NCBI RefSeq assembly: GCF_001591165.1
Contig: NZ_BCUG01000011.1
Span: 62,001-126,000, forward strand
Length of the DNA stretch: 64,000 bases
Source of the DNA: Thauera butanivorans NBRC 103042
GTDB lineage: Bacteria; Pseudomonadota; Gammaproteobacteria; Burkholderiales; Rhodocyclaceae
Direction of reading: 5' to 3'
The position numbers were made by a program, and so were the translations under genes. Each line of letters opens with the position of its first letter. Position 1 is the stretch's first letter. Below the pieces are notes generated by a model, which was given only the letters and a program-made list of their open reading frames with translations, was not told where the DNA came from and ran no database searches. This document shows positions 52,382-61,641 of this stretch, piece by piece.

Positions 52382-52413
52382 AAAAACCCAGCCGGCTGAA
52401 GCAGCGGACTGGG
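52382..52413 (-). terminator. Intrinsic terminator in the metX leader
   Basis: On the minus strand CCCAGTCCGCTG and CAGCCGGCTGGG form a stem closed by a short loop, then TTTTT. It lies between the SAM-II aptamer and the metX start codon, so it would serve as the switch's attenuator. Confidence 0.75.
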
Positions 52414-52415
52414 TG

Positions 52416-52470
52416 CCCTCGCTTTAGCCGTATTTGTTGAGCGCCCGCAAGCTGTTGATCAAATCGGCGC
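52416..52470 (-). promoter_or_regulatory. SAM-II riboswitch of metX
   Basis: Read on the minus strand, P1 pairs GCGCC (52470-52466) with GGCGC (52445-52441). The conserved SAM-II elements occur in order: GATTT, TTGCGGGCGC, CAAAT, GCTAAA and the 3' GAGGG that makes the pseudoknot. The class is typical of proteobacterial metX/metA leaders. Confidence 0.8.
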
Positions 52471-52559
52471 TAGGTCGGGCGAACTTAGCGCCCGCCGCGG
52501 GAAAAGTCAAACCTCGCGGCATGATAAGATTTTCCTCCGCATCACCAATCGGTACCGTC

Positions 52560-52763
52560 ATGATCCAGGTCATCGTCAATGGCCAGCCCCAAGCGCTGGC
52601 GCCCGGTCTCACCGTCCTCGGCCTGCTCGAAGCGCGCGGCCTCGTCGGCAAGCGCCTGGCGGTCGAGCGCAACGGCGACATCGTGCCCAAGGCGCGCCAT
52701 GCCGAAGTGCAGCTCGCCGAGGGCGACCGGGTCGAGATCGTCGTCGCCGTCGGCGGCGGCTGA
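52560..52763 (+). CDS. thiS: Sulfur carrier protein ThiS
   Basis: Ubiquitin-like carrier that delivers sulfur as a thiocarboxylate for the thiazole of thiamine. It has 67 residues beginning MIQVIVNGQPQALAPGLTV and ending with the required Gly-Gly (VAVGGG). It is divergent from metX, about 110 bases before thiG. No TPP riboswitch was recognised. Confidence 0.94.
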   Translation: MIQVIVNGQPQALAPGLTVLGLLEARGLVGKRLAVERNGDIVPKARHAEVQLAEGDRVEIVVAVGGG

Positions 52764-52872
52764 GTCCGCCGCACGCCGGCCGTAGATCCGGCCGCTGAAT
52801 CCGCCTTCGCGCAAGCGCATGCATCGGCGCAAGCTCCACCCCATCATCGAGAACAACACAGGCTTTCACACC

Positions 52873-53670
52873 ATGAACGACCCCCTGGTCATCGCCGGCA
52901 AGACCTATGGCTCGCGCCTGCTGGTCGGCACCGGCAAGTACAAGGATTTCGCCGAGACCCGCGGGGCCATCGACGCCAGCGGCGCCGAGATCGTCACCGT
53001 CGCCATCCGCCGCACCAACATCGGCCAGAACCCGGACGAGCCCAACCTGCTCGACGTGCTGCCGCCGGACCGCTTCACCATCCTGCCCAACACCGCCGGC
53101 TGCTACACCGCCGACGACGCGGTGCGCACGCTGCGCCTGGCGCGCGAGTTGTTGTCAACCGAGGCTCGACGGCATGATCTGTGCAAGCTCGAAGTGCTGG
53201 GCGACCCGAGCAACCTGTTCCCCAACATGCCTGAGACGCTGAAGGCGGCCGAGATCCTGGTCAAGGACGGCTTCGACGTCATGGTCTACTGTGCCGACGA
53301 CCCCATCCAGGCCCGCATGCTGGAAGACATCGGCTGCGCCGCGGTGATGCCGCTCGCCTCGCTGATCGGCTCCGGCATGGGCATCCTGAACCCGTGGAAC
53401 CTGCGCCTGATCATCGACAACGCCAAGGTGCCGGTGCTGGTCGATGCCGGCGTCGGCACGGCGTCGGATGCCGCCATCGCGATGGAGCTGGGCTGCGACG
53501 GCGTGCTGATGAACACCGCCATCGCCGGCGCCGGCCAGCCGGTGCTGATGGCGAGCGCGATGAAAAAGGCGGTCGAGGCCGGCCGCGAGGCTTTCCTGGC
53601 CGGGCGCATGCCGCGCAAGTTCTATTCGGCCGACCCCAGCTCGCCGACCCAGGGGCTGATCGGTTCATGA
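52873..53670 (+). CDS. thiG: Thiazole synthase ThiG
   Basis: Forms the thiamine thiazole phosphate from deoxyxylulose phosphate, ThiS-thiocarboxylate and dehydroglycine. It is a TIM-barrel protein of 265 residues: [20 protein letters not shown], GYxxDD-like [11 protein letters not shown], the Schiff-base Lys in CKLEVLGD, and the phosphate-binding [18 protein letters not shown]. Residues about 96-105 ([13 protein letters not shown]) are longer by about five than the usual LLDGHDLVK and look like a compensated local frameshift. The catalytic Lys is kept, so activity is plausible. Confidence 0.92.
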   Translation: MNDPLVIAGKTYGSRLLVGTGKYKDFAETRGAIDASGAEIVTVAIRRTNIGQNPDEPNLLDVLPPDRFTILPNTAGCYTADDAVRTLRLARELLSTEARRHDLCKLEVLGDPSNLFPNMPETLKAAEILVKDGFDVMVYCADDPIQARMLEDIGCAAVMPLASLIGSGMGILNPWNLRLIIDNAKVPVLVDAGVGTASDAAIAMELGCDGVLMNTAIAGAGQPVLMASAMKKAVEAGREAFLAGRMPRKFYSADPSSPTQGLIGS

Positions 53671-54428
53671 GCGAGGCAGGCGAAGTGCAGCACGACATGC
53701 AGCAAGCCGTGGCCGGCGTCGAGATCATCGGCCGCGACAGCCCCGAGCACCGCTTTTCCAGCCGCAGCATCCGCAGCTTCGTGCTGCGCCAGGGCCGCAT
53801 GTCCGAGGCGCAGCAGCGCTACCTGGACGAGATGCTGCCGAAGGTGGGCATCGACTACCGCCTGGCGCCGCTCGACCTGGATGCCGCTTTCGGTCGCCGG
53901 GCGCCGAAGATCCTCGAGATCGGCTTCGGCATGGGCGAGACCACGGCGAAGATCGCCGCGGCGATGCCCGATCACGACTTCCTCGGCATCGAAGTGCATA
54001 CGCCGGGTGTCGGCGCGCTGTGCAAGCTGATCGCCGAAGGCAAGCTGAGCAACTTGCGCATCATGCAACACGACGCCGTCGAGGTGATGCGCGACATGAT
54101 CGCCGACGGCGCGCTGGCCGGCGTGCATGTGTTCTTTCCCGACCCCTGGCGCAAGAAGCGCCACTTCAAGCGCCGCATCATCCAGCCGGATTTCGTCGCG
54201 CTGATCGCGCGCAAGCTGGCGCCGGGCGGCTACCTGCACTGCGCCACCGATTGGGAAGACTATGCGCACTGGATGCTCGAGGTGATTGCCGCCGAGCCCC
54301 TGCTGCACAATACTGCCGACGGCTTCGCGCCGCGGCCCGACTACCGGCCGCTGACCAAGTTCGAGAACCGCGGCCTGAAGCTGGGCCACGGCGTCTGGGA
54401 CCTGGTGTTCCGCCGCCGCACCGACTGA
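53667..54428 (+). CDS. trmB: tRNA (guanine-N7-)-methyltransferase TrmB
   Basis: Methylates G46 in the variable loop of tRNAs. It has 253 residues with SAM-binding [31 protein letters not shown] and the catalytic [16 protein letters not shown]. The ATG overlaps the thiG stop by four bases, so thiS-thiG-trmB is one transcript. Confidence 0.95.
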   Translation: MSEAGEVQHDMQQAVAGVEIIGRDSPEHRFSSRSIRSFVLRQGRMSEAQQRYLDEMLPKVGIDYRLAPLDLDAAFGRRAPKILEIGFGMGETTAKIAAAMPDHDFLGIEVHTPGVGALCKLIAEGKLSNLRIMQHDAVEVMRDMIADGALAGVHVFFPDPWRKKRHFKRRIIQPDFVALIARKLAPGGYLHCATDWEDYAHWMLEVIAAEPLLHNTADGFAPRPDYRPLTKFENRGLKLGHGVWDLVFRRRTD

Positions 54429-54441
54429 GGAGGGGCGTCCT

Positions 54442-56277
54442 GTGATCCGGGGCCTGTTCCGTTTCATCTTCGCCACGCTGCGGCTGTTCGTGCGCACGCT
54501 GGACTTCGTCGTGCGCGGGCTGTTCTACGCCATGCTGGTGTTCGGCGTCGGCATGATCGTGGCTTTCTTCTTCCGCCCCGAACCCGATATTCCGGCCGGC
54601 TCCGCGCTGCTGCTGCGTCCGGGCGGCGCCATTGTCGAACAGGCGGTGTTCGACGGGCCGCTCGACCTCCTCGGCTCTGGCGGCACGCCCGCCGGGCAGA
54701 ACGTGCTCGCCGACCTGCTCGAAGCGGTCCGCCTGGCCAGGGACGATGCGCGCATCAGCGCGCTGGTGATCGAGACCGACCAGTTGCTGGCCGGCGGCTT
54801 CTCCAAGCTGGGCGAACTGCGTGCGGCCATCCTCGACTTCAAGGCCTCGGGCAAGCCGGTGCTGGCGCGCGGCGAGCGCTTCACCCAGGGGCAGTACTAC
54901 CTGGCGACGGCCGCCGACGAAGTGCACCTGTCGCCCGACGGCTTCGTGCTGCTGCACGGCCTGTCGCGCTACGGCGCCTATTTCAAGGATGCGCTCGACA
55001 AGCTGGGCGTGAAGATGCACGTCTTCCGGGTCGGCGAGTACAAGTCCTTCTCCGAGCCCTTCACCCGCAACGACATGTCGGACGAGGATCGCGCCGCTTC
55101 GCGCGACCTGCTCGACGGCGTGTGGGCGATGCTGCGCGACGACGTCGCCGCGGCGCGCAAGCTGGCGCCGGAAGCGATCGACGCCCATGTGAACGACTAC
55201 CGCGATGCGCTGGCGGCAGCCGGCGGCGACGGCGCGCTGGCGGCACGCAACGCCGGCTTGGTCGACCGCTTCAGCACGCGCGACGAATGGCGCGCACGCC
55301 TGATCGAGCGTGTCGGCACGAAGTCGCACAACGGTGATCCGCGCATGGTCGATGTCGATCGTTACCTCGCCGTGGCGCGGAGCAAGCAGCCGCAGCATGG
55401 CGAGCAGGTGGCGGTGCTGGTGGCGCAGGGGGCGATCGTCGATGGCCGTGAGCCGGCCGGCGTGGTCGGCGGCGACACCTTTGCCGAACTGATCCGCGCC
55501 GTCCGCAACGATGGCCAGGTCAAGGCCCTGGTGCTGCGCATCGACAGCCCGGGCGGCAGCGCCTGGGCGTCCGAAGTCATCCGCCGCGAACTCGAACTGA
55601 CGCGCAAGGCCGGCAAGCCGGTCATCGCCTCGATGAGTTCGGTGGCGGCATCCGGCGGCTACTGGATCGCCGCCGGTGCCGACGAGATCTGGGCGGCGCC
55701 GGCGACCCTGACCGGCTCGATCGGCATCTTCGCGATGTTCCCGGAGTTCTCCGAACCCTTGCAGCGCCTCGGCATCAACATCGACGGCGTCGCCACTGCG
55801 CCGCTGGCCGGTGCGCTCGATCCGCGCCGGCCGCTCAGCCCGGCCGCGGCCGAGGCGATGCAACTCGGCATCGAGCACGGCTATCGCCGCTTCATCGACG
55901 TCGTCGCCAAGGCACGGGACATGAAACAGGGCGAAGTCGAGACCGTCGCCCGCGGCCGGGTGTGGCTCGGCGCGGCGGCGAGCGAGCTGGGCCTGGTGGA
56001 TCAGACCGGCGGCCTGGAGGCGGCAGTCGCCGCCGCCGCGGCGCGCGCCGGCCTGGAGAACTACGACGTGGTGTGGCCGGAAGCGGGCCAGTCGCTGCAG
56101 GAACGCCTGCTGCGCCGGCTGGCGGGTTTCGCCGGGCAGTTCGGCATCGAACTGCCGCAGGCCGCGCCGTCGCCGCTGCTTCGCCTGCTGGCCGAAGCGC
56201 AGGCGCCCGCGGCGGCCCTGCTGCAATGGAACGATCCGCAGCATCAGTACCTGCATTGCCTGTGCGAGGCGCCCTGA
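54442..56277 (+). CDS. sppA: Signal peptide peptidase SppA, 67K type
   Basis: Membrane-anchored serine protease that degrades cleaved signal peptides. It has 611 residues from a GTG, with an N-terminal membrane segment (about 31-50, YAMLVFGVGMIVAFFF). Two ClpP-like domains follow, as in the long E. coli form. The catalytic lysine is in HVFRVGEYKSFSEPF (first domain) and the serine in SSVAASGGYWIA (second domain). It follows trmB after 13 bases. Confidence 0.95.
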   Translation: MIRGLFRFIFATLRLFVRTLDFVVRGLFYAMLVFGVGMIVAFFFRPEPDIPAGSALLLRPGGAIVEQAVFDGPLDLLGSGGTPAGQNVLADLLEAVRLARDDARISALVIETDQLLAGGFSKLGELRAAILDFKASGKPVLARGERFTQGQYYLATAADEVHLSPDGFVLLHGLSRYGAYFKDALDKLGVKMHVFRVGEYKSFSEPFTRNDMSDEDRAASRDLLDGVWAMLRDDVAAARKLAPEAIDAHVNDYRDALAAAGGDGALAARNAGLVDRFSTRDEWRARLIERVGTKSHNGDPRMVDVDRYLAVARSKQPQHGEQVAVLVAQGAIVDGREPAGVVGGDTFAELIRAVRNDGQVKALVLRIDSPGGSAWASEVIRRELELTRKAGKPVIASMSSVAASGGYWIAAGADEIWAAPATLTGSIGIFAMFPEFSEPLQRLGINIDGVATAPLAGALDPRRPLSPAAAEAMQLGIEHGYRRFIDVVAKARDMKQGEVETVARGRVWLGAAASELGLVDQTGGLEAAVAAAAARAGLENYDVVWPEAGQSLQERLLRRLAGFAGQFGIELPQAAPSPLLRLLAEAQAPAAALLQWNDPQHQYLHCLCEAP

Positions 56278-56325
56278 GGGGCGCGCGCATGTGTCATCCA
56301 TCCCGAGCATGAACAAGGAGACCGC

Positions 56326-56952
56326 ATGAGACTCAGCAGCCAGAGCTTTGCCGACGACAATCCCATTCCGGGCGAGTTTGCCTTCTGCATTCCGGCCGAC
56401 GAGGGCTACGTCTGCCTGGGCGGCAACCACAATCCGCAGCTGGAATGGTGCGAGGTGCCCGAAGGCACGCAGTCCTTCGTGCTGACCTGCCACGACCCTG
56501 ACGTGCCGAGCAGGGGCGACGATGTGAACCAGGAAGGGCGCACGGTGCCGGTGGATCTGCCGCGGGTGGATTTCTTCCATTGGGTGCTGGTCGATCTGCC
56601 GCCCGATCTGCGTTCCATCGATGCCGGCCAGTTCTCCAACGAGGTGACGCCCGGCGGCAAGCAGGGGCCCGACACTTCGCTCGGCGCCCGGCAGGGCGTC
56701 AACGACTACACCGCCTGGTTCGCCGGTGACGAGTCGATGAAGGGCGACTACTACGGCTACGACGGCCCCTGCCCGCCGTGGAACGACGAGCTGATGCACC
56801 ACTACGTATTCACGCTGTATGCGCTGGACGTGGCGAACTGCCCGGTCGAAGGCCGCTTCAGCGGCCAGGACGTGCGCGCGGCGATCGACGGCCACGTGCT
56901 GGCGGAGGCGCGCATCACGGGGACGTATACGCTGAATCCGTCGCTGCTCTGA
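56326..56952 (+). CDS. Phosphatidylethanolamine-binding protein family (YbhB/YbcL-like)
   Basis: Member of the PEBP/Raf kinase inhibitor-like family. It has 208 residues with the ligand-pocket motifs LTCHDPDVPSRGDDVNQEG, VDFFHWVLVDLP and GYDGPCPPWNDELMHHYVF then TLYAL. There is no signal peptide, so it is cytoplasmic. The bacterial role is largely unknown. It is the last gene of the rightward run, ahead of a terminator shared with hemW. Confidence 0.88.
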   Translation: MRLSSQSFADDNPIPGEFAFCIPADEGYVCLGGNHNPQLEWCEVPEGTQSFVLTCHDPDVPSRGDDVNQEGRTVPVDLPRVDFFHWVLVDLPPDLRSIDAGQFSNEVTPGGKQGPDTSLGARQGVNDYTAWFAGDESMKGDYYGYDGPCPPWNDELMHHYVFTLYALDVANCPVEGRFSGQDVRAAIDGHVLAEARITGTYTLNPSLL

Positions 56953-56968
56953 TATTGCGTCCTTCCCG

Positions 56969-57017
56969 ACCCCACCCGTTCCGGCCCGCCTCTCGAGCTG
57001 GGGGCGGGTGGGGTTTC
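56969..57017. terminator. Bidirectional terminator between the PEBP gene and hemW
   Basis: CCCCACCCG (56970-56978) pairs with CGGGTGGGG (57005-57013), followed by a short T-run (TTTC, then TTTT). It sits between convergent genes. Confidence 0.65.
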
Positions 57018-58233
57018 AGTTTTCCAGGAACACCTGCAACAGGTCGTTCAAGAAGCGCTGCCCGCGCGCGCTGGGCCTGATGCGTTCGCCGCTCGTGTCC
57101 AGCAAGCCCTGTTCCTGCGCCGCGCGCAGCTTTTCGCCGATGGCTTCCAGCGGAATGCCGGTGCGCGCGGCGAACAGCTTGGCTGGCACGCCCTCGGTCA
57201 GGCGCAGCGCGTTCATCATGAATTCGAAGGGCAGTTCCGCCACCGCGACTTCGCGCGCTTCCTGGACGAAATCGCCGCGCACCGCGCCTTCGAGGTAGCG
57301 CGCCGGGTGCTTGTGGCGCATCTCGCGGCGGATGCCTTCGTGGCTGGACAGCTTGCCGTGGGCGCCGGGGCCGATGCCGAGGTAGTCGCCGAAGGTCCAG
57401 TAGTTGAGGTTGTGCCGGCTCTGAGCGTGCGGACGGGCGAAGGCGGAGGTTTCGTAGTGCGCGAAGCCGGCCGCGGCGAGGCGGGCCTCGATCGCTTCCT
57501 GCATGTCGGCGGCGCTGTCGTCGTCGGGCAGCGGCGGCGGGTCGTGGGCGAAGGGCGTGTTCGGTTCCAGCGTCAGGTGGTAACAGGACAGGTGCTCGGC
57601 GCCGAAGCCGAGCGCGGTGTCGAGGTCGGCCAACGCCTGCTCCAGGGCCTGGCCGGGCAGAGCGTACATCAGGTCGAGATTCACGCGCTCGAAATGTGTG
57701 GTGGCGGCGTCGATGGCGCGTTTTGCCTCATCGCCGCCGTGGATGCGGCCGATCTTCGCCAGCATGGCGCCGTCGAAGCTCTGGATGCCGAGCGAGATGC
57801 GATTGACGCCGGCGGCGCGGTAATCGCGGAAGCGCCCGGCCTCGACAGTGCCGGGATTGGCTTCGAGGGTGATCTCGGCCAGCGGGTCGAGTTGCAGCAG
57901 CATGCGGATGCTGGTGAGCAGGGTGTCGAGCGTGTGCGCCGACATCAGGCTGGGCGTGCCGCCGCCGATGAAGATGCTGTGCACCCGCCGGCCCCAGACC
58001 TGCGGCAGCGCGTGCTGCAGGTCGGCGAGCACGGCGTCGAGCCAGGCCTGTTCCGGAATGCCGCCGTCGCGCGGCGCGTGCGAGTTGAAATCGCAGTAGG
58101 GGCACTTGCGCACGCACCAGGGGAAATGCACGTACAGCGCCAGCGGCGGCGGGGCTTCGAGTTGCGGGCGCTGCGGCAGCGGCACAGTGCGCGCCGCCGG
58201 GGCGGGGGTGAGCGGGATGATGCGACGGGTCAC
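57016..58233 (-). CDS. hemW: Radical SAM haem chaperone HemW
   Basis: Haem-inserting radical SAM protein, formerly called a HemN-like coproporphyrinogen oxidase. It has 405 residues with the iron-sulfur motif CVRKCPYCDFNSH near residue 40, GGGTPSLM, and TLEANPGTVE. The sequence SYHLTLEPNTPFAH and the C-terminal HemN_C region are present. A Pro-rich leader of about 30 residues precedes the first homology. Confidence 0.92.
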   Translation of the reverse strand: MTRRIIPLTPAPAARTVPLPQRPQLEAPPPLALYVHFPWCVRKCPYCDFNSHAPRDGGIPEQAWLDAVLADLQHALPQVWGRRVHSIFIGGGTPSLMSAHTLDTLLTSIRMLLQLDPLAEITLEANPGTVEAGRFRDYRAAGVNRISLGIQSFDGAMLAKIGRIHGGDEAKRAIDAATTHFERVNLDLMYALPGQALEQALADLDTALGFGAEHLSCYHLTLEPNTPFAHDPPPLPDDDSAADMQEAIEARLAAAGFAHYETSAFARPHAQSRHNLNYWTFGDYLGIGPGAHGKLSSHEGIRREMRHKHPARYLEGAVRGDFVQEAREVAVAELPFEFMMNALRLTEGVPAKLFAARTGIPLEAIGEKLRAAQEQGLLDTSGERIRPSARGQRFLNDLLQVFLEN

Positions 58234-58296
58234 GGCAGGGTCCAGGGCTGGGCGAAGCGGGCGGCGCCGGACTGCGCGCCTGACCCGCCCGGCGGC

Positions 58297-58902
58297 TCAT
58301 AGCGGGTGTGATTCGAGGCGGGCGAGCAGGTGGCGCATGGCCGCGCCGCGGTGGCTGAGGGTGTTCTTCAACGTGGCGTCGAGTTCGGCGGCGGTCTGTT
58401 CGAGTTCGGGCAGCCAGAACAGCGGGTCGTAGCCGAAGCCGCCTGCGCCGCGCTCGGCGCTGAGGATCTGGCCGTGCCATTCGCCGTCGGCGATCAGCGG
58501 CTGCGGATCGTCGGCGTGGCGCACCAGTACCACCACCGAGCAGAAATAGGCGCTGCGCTGCTCGGGGTCGGGGAAGGCGGCCAGCTTTTCCAGCAGCAGG
58601 GCGTTGTTGCGCGCGTCGGACTTCGGCTCGCCGGCGAAGCGGGCCGACTGTACGCCGGGTGCGCCGGCCAACGCCGCGACGCACAGGCCGGAATCGTCGG
58701 CCACCGCCGGCAGGCCGGTGGCCGCGGCGGCGTGGCGGGCCTTGGCGAGCGCGTTCTCGACGAAGGTGAGGTGGGGTTCTTCGGCTTCGCCGACGCCCAG
58801 CGCGCTCTGCGGGATGATCTCGATGCCCAGCGGTGCGAGCAGAGCCTGCATTTCGGCCGCCTTCTTGGCGTTGTTGCTGGCCAGTACCAGTCGTTTGCTC
58901 AT
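58297..58902 (-). CDS. rdgB: XTP/dITP diphosphatase RdgB (HAM1 family)
   Basis: Hydrolyses deaminated purine nucleotides (dITP, XTP) so that they do not enter DNA. It has 201 residues: [18 protein letters not shown], the base-pocket region [19 protein letters not shown], and GFGYDPLFW with [10 protein letters not shown] near the end. It overlaps the rph stop (ATGA). Confidence 0.95.
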   Translation of the reverse strand: MSKRLVLASNNAKKAAEMQALLAPLGIEIIPQSALGVGEAEEPHLTFVENALAKARHAAAATGLPAVADDSGLCVAALAGAPGVQSARFAGEPKSDARNNALLLEKLAAFPDPEQRSAYFCSVVVLVRHADDPQPLIADGEWHGQILSAERGAGGFGYDPLFWLPELEQTAAELDATLKNTLSHRGAAMRHLLARLESHPL

Positions 58903-59651
58903 GTCGGGTTCCTCGTGTCGGCACCATTGGTTGCGGCGTCGCTCACGGCGGCGCGCTGCAGTCCGACCAGGCGGCGGATGCCGCCTTCGGCGAGGTCGAG
59001 CAGGGCGTTCAGCTCGGCGCGCGAGAAGGCTGCGCCTTCGGCCGTGCCCTGCACTTCGATGAGGCCGCCGCCTTCGGTCATGACCACGTTCATGTCGGTG
59101 TCGCAGTCCGAATCTTCAGCGTAGTCCAGATCGAGCACCGGCGTGCCCTGGTGCATGCCGACCGACACCGCGGCGACGAATTCGCGCATCGGGCTGCGCG
59201 CCAGCTTGCCGGCGGCGACCAGGCCGGCGAGGGCATCGTGTACCGCGACGCAGGCACCGGTGATCGCGGCGGTGCGGGTGCCGCCGTCGGCCTGCAGCAC
59301 GTCGCAGTCGATGATGATCTGGCGCTCGCCCAGCGCGGCGAGGTCGACCACCGCGCGCAGGCTGCGGCCGATCAGGCGCTGGATCTCCTGCGTGCGGCCG
59401 CTCTGCTTGCCCTTGGCCGCCTCGCGCGCGCCGCGGGTGTGGGTGGCGCGCGGCAGCATGCCGTATTCGGCGGTCAGCCAGCCCTGGCCCTTGCCGCGCA
59501 GGAAGCCCGGCACGCTGTCTTCGACGCTGGCGGTGCACAGTACGCGGGTGGCGCCGAATTCGACCAGCACCGAGCCTTCGGCGTGGCAGGTGAAGCCGCG
59601 GGTGAGGCGGACGCTGCGGAGTTCGTCGGGTTTGCGCTGGCTGGGTCGCAT
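58899..59651 (-). CDS. rph: Ribonuclease PH
   Basis: Phosphorolytic 3'-5' exoribonuclease for tRNA 3' ends. It has 250 residues starting [40 protein letters not shown] and [19 protein letters not shown] are diagnostic. The last 15 residues beyond the conserved core are not conserved. It is between the PP2C phosphatase gene (15 bases) and rdgB. Confidence 0.96.
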   Translation of the reverse strand: MRPSQRKPDELRSVRLTRGFTCHAEGSVLVEFGATRVLCTASVEDSVPGFLRGKGQGWLTAEYGMLPRATHTRGAREAAKGKQSGRTQEIQRLIGRSLRAVVDLAALGERQIIIDCDVLQADGGTRTAAITGACVAVHDALAGLVAAGKLARSPMREFVAAVSVGMHQGTPVLDLDYAEDSDCDTDMNVVMTEGGGLIEVQGTAEGAAFSRAELNALLDLAEGGIRRLVGLQRAAVSDAATNGADTRNPT

Positions 59652-59666
59652 GGGGATGTCCTGTGG

Positions 59667-60581
59667 CTATCGTTTGTCGAATTTGTGGATGGCGGCGTTG
59701 ATCTCGCGGATCGCGCGTTCGATCTCGTCCTCGTCGAGGTCGACGAGGCGGCCGCTGCCGCGGCTGGAAAGCTCCATCTCGGTGGCGAAATCGTCGAGCG
59801 CCATGGTCCGGGTCGAAATGGCGTCGGGCTGCGCCGCGCCGATGTCGTCGTGCCAGCACATCGCCACCAGCGACAGGTTGTCGGCCTTGTCGCCGCCGTG
59901 GAGTTCCGCGCGGTCGAGCAGCTGCGGGACGGCCTCGGCGGGCGGGATGCCATCCAGGCCGAGCACGATGTCGTCGTCGTCGAGCGGTCCCCATACGCCG
60001 TCGCTGCACAGCGCGATGAGGTCGCCGTCCTTCAGCGCGCAGGGCTCCGAATAGTCGATCTGCGGCGCATGCGTGCCGCCCAGGCAGGAGTAGATGCGGT
60101 TGCGCCCGGGATGGGCGGCGGCTTCGGCGGGGCCGATGATGCCTTGTTCGAGCAGCAACTGCACGCGCGAATGGTCGCGCGTCTGCTGCAGGATGCGGCC
60201 GCGGCGCAGCAGGTAGAGGCGGGAATCGCCCGCGTGCGCCCACCAGGCCGTACCGTTCTGGACCACGCAGGCGACGATCGTGGTGCGCGGCGCTTCGGCC
60301 AGGTTGCGGTCGAAGCTGTCGTCGAGGATGGCATGGTGCGCGCCGCTCAGCGCGCGCGACAGGAAATGCAGCGGGTCGGGCAGCGCGGGGTGGGCGTCGC
60401 GCTGGAAGGCATGGGTGATGTACTGCGCGGCGATGTGGGCCGCCAGTTCGCCGTGCTGGTGGCCGCCCATGCCGTCGGCGACGAGCATCAGCAGCGCATC
60501 GCGCGAATAGCAGTAGGCGATGCGGTCCTGGTTGGCGGAGCGGCGGCCGGTGCGGCTTTCCTGGTAGATGGTGAATCGCAT
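59667..60581 (-). CDS. PP2C-type serine/threonine phosphatase
   Basis: Metal-dependent phosphatase, here next to a Ser/Thr kinase. It has 304 residues. The PP2C metal-binding motifs are in order: RRSANQDRI, LVADGMGGHQHGELAA, WWAHAGDSRLYLLRRG, ALCSDGVWGPL and DNLSLVA. The C-terminal 50 residues (STRTMALDDFATEMELSSRG and on) lie outside the domain and are acidic with a helical end. The ATG at 60581 is chosen because the fold starts there; an upstream open frame has no homology. It probably reverses the kinase's phosphorylation. Confidence 0.9.
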   Translation of the reverse strand: MRFTIYQESRTGRRSANQDRIAYCYSRDALLMLVADGMGGHQHGELAAHIAAQYITHAFQRDAHPALPDPLHFLSRALSGAHHAILDDSFDRNLAEAPRTTIVACVVQNGTAWWAHAGDSRLYLLRRGRILQQTRDHSRVQLLLEQGIIGPAEAAAHPGRNRIYSCLGGTHAPQIDYSEPCALKDGDLIALCSDGVWGPLDDDDIVLGLDGIPPAEAVPQLLDRAELHGGDKADNLSLVAMCWHDDIGAAQPDAISTRTMALDDFATEMELSSRGSGRLVDLDEDEIERAIREINAAIHKFDKR

Positions 60582-60592
60582 GCTGCGCTCCT

Positions 60593-61549
60593 TCAACTGC
60601 GGCCGACGAAGGCCTTGAGCCGGCTGCCGAGATCGGTGAACCAGCGCGTGTGCGGTGTGGCTTCGGCCGTTGCCGTGGCTTTCTGCACCAAGGCCTTCTG
60701 CAGCGCATAGACGCTCTGCGGCCGGGCCAGCGGATCGAGCAGCAGGCACCAATCCACCAGCCCCAGCAACTGCGCGCTGTATTTCTCCGCGTGCGTCCTG
60801 ACGAGCGGCTGCAGCGTGTCGTTCTTGACGCGTTCGTCCGCGCGCGGCGGCGCCTTGCCGACGATACAGGCGTGCAGCGCCGCGCCGACGCTGTAGACGT
60901 CGCTCCAGGGGCCGAGCTGGTCGCGGCGGTCGTACTGTTCGGGGGCGGCGAAGCCGGGGGTGTACATCGGCTTGAGCACCGGCTGCTTGCTCGCCAGCGT
61001 CTGGCGCGAGGCGCCGAAGTCGAGCAGCACCGGCGTGCCGTCGGCGCGCAGGTAGATGTTGGAAGGCTTGATGTCCAGGTGCAGCAGCTTGTGCGCATGC
61101 ACCTCGCGCAGGCCGTTGAGCATGCGCACGAACACCGTGCGGATGAAGGACTCCTTCAGTTCGCCGCGATGCTTCTGGATGATGTCGTGCAGCGTGCGGC
61201 CGCGCTCGAACTGCATCACCATGTATACCGTGCCGTTGGCGCGAAAGAAGTTGAGCACGCGGACCACGTTTGGGTGCATCAGCTTGGCCAGCGAGCGCCC
61301 TTCCTCGAAAAAGCACTTCATGCCGTAGCGGAAGGCGGGCAGATGCTCGTCCGACACCTGCGGCTCGATCTCGCCGTCCTTGCGCAGCGCGAGCGAGTTG
61401 GGCAGGTATTCCTTGATCGCCACCGGCGTGCCGATTTCGTCGTGCGCCAGATACACGATCGAGAACCCGCCCAGCGACAACTGGCGGTCGATGCGGTACT
61501 GATCGAGCAGGAAGCCTGCGGGCAGCGCGCAGTTGGCTTGAGGCGGCAT
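60593..61549 (-). CDS. Serine/threonine protein kinase
   Basis: Eukaryotic-type kinase of 318 residues. It has the glycine-rich loop LSLGGFSIVYLA, Lys in VAIKEYLP, catalytic LLHLDIKPSNIYL, DFGASR and the APE-like FAAPEQYD. No transmembrane segment or sensor domain follows, so it appears soluble, unlike PknB-type kinases. The 12-base spacing to the phosphatase shows a two-gene unit. It is divergent from yicC. Confidence 0.92.
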   Translation of the reverse strand: MPPQANCALPAGFLLDQYRIDRQLSLGGFSIVYLAHDEIGTPVAIKEYLPNSLALRKDGEIEPQVSDEHLPAFRYGMKCFFEEGRSLAKLMHPNVVRVLNFFRANGTVYMVMQFERGRTLHDIIQKHRGELKESFIRTVFVRMLNGLREVHAHKLLHLDIKPSNIYLRADGTPVLLDFGASRQTLASKQPVLKPMYTPGFAAPEQYDRRDQLGPWSDVYSVGAALHACIVGKAPPRADERVKNDTLQPLVRTHAEKYSAQLLGLVDWCLLLDPLARPQSVYALQKALVQKATATAEATPHTRWFTDLGSRLKAFVGRS

Positions 61550-61641
61550 CTTCGTGGGCGCTAGAATCCGGACTTTCCCAGCCTCTTTCCTGAGTGGGAC
61601 CCGCAGTGTAATCCATCGCGCCGGGTTCCCGGAGACCCCCG

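Noticed and set aside
52471-52559. TPP riboswitch before thiS
   Set aside because: The conserved thi-box sequence (CUGAGA) was not seen.
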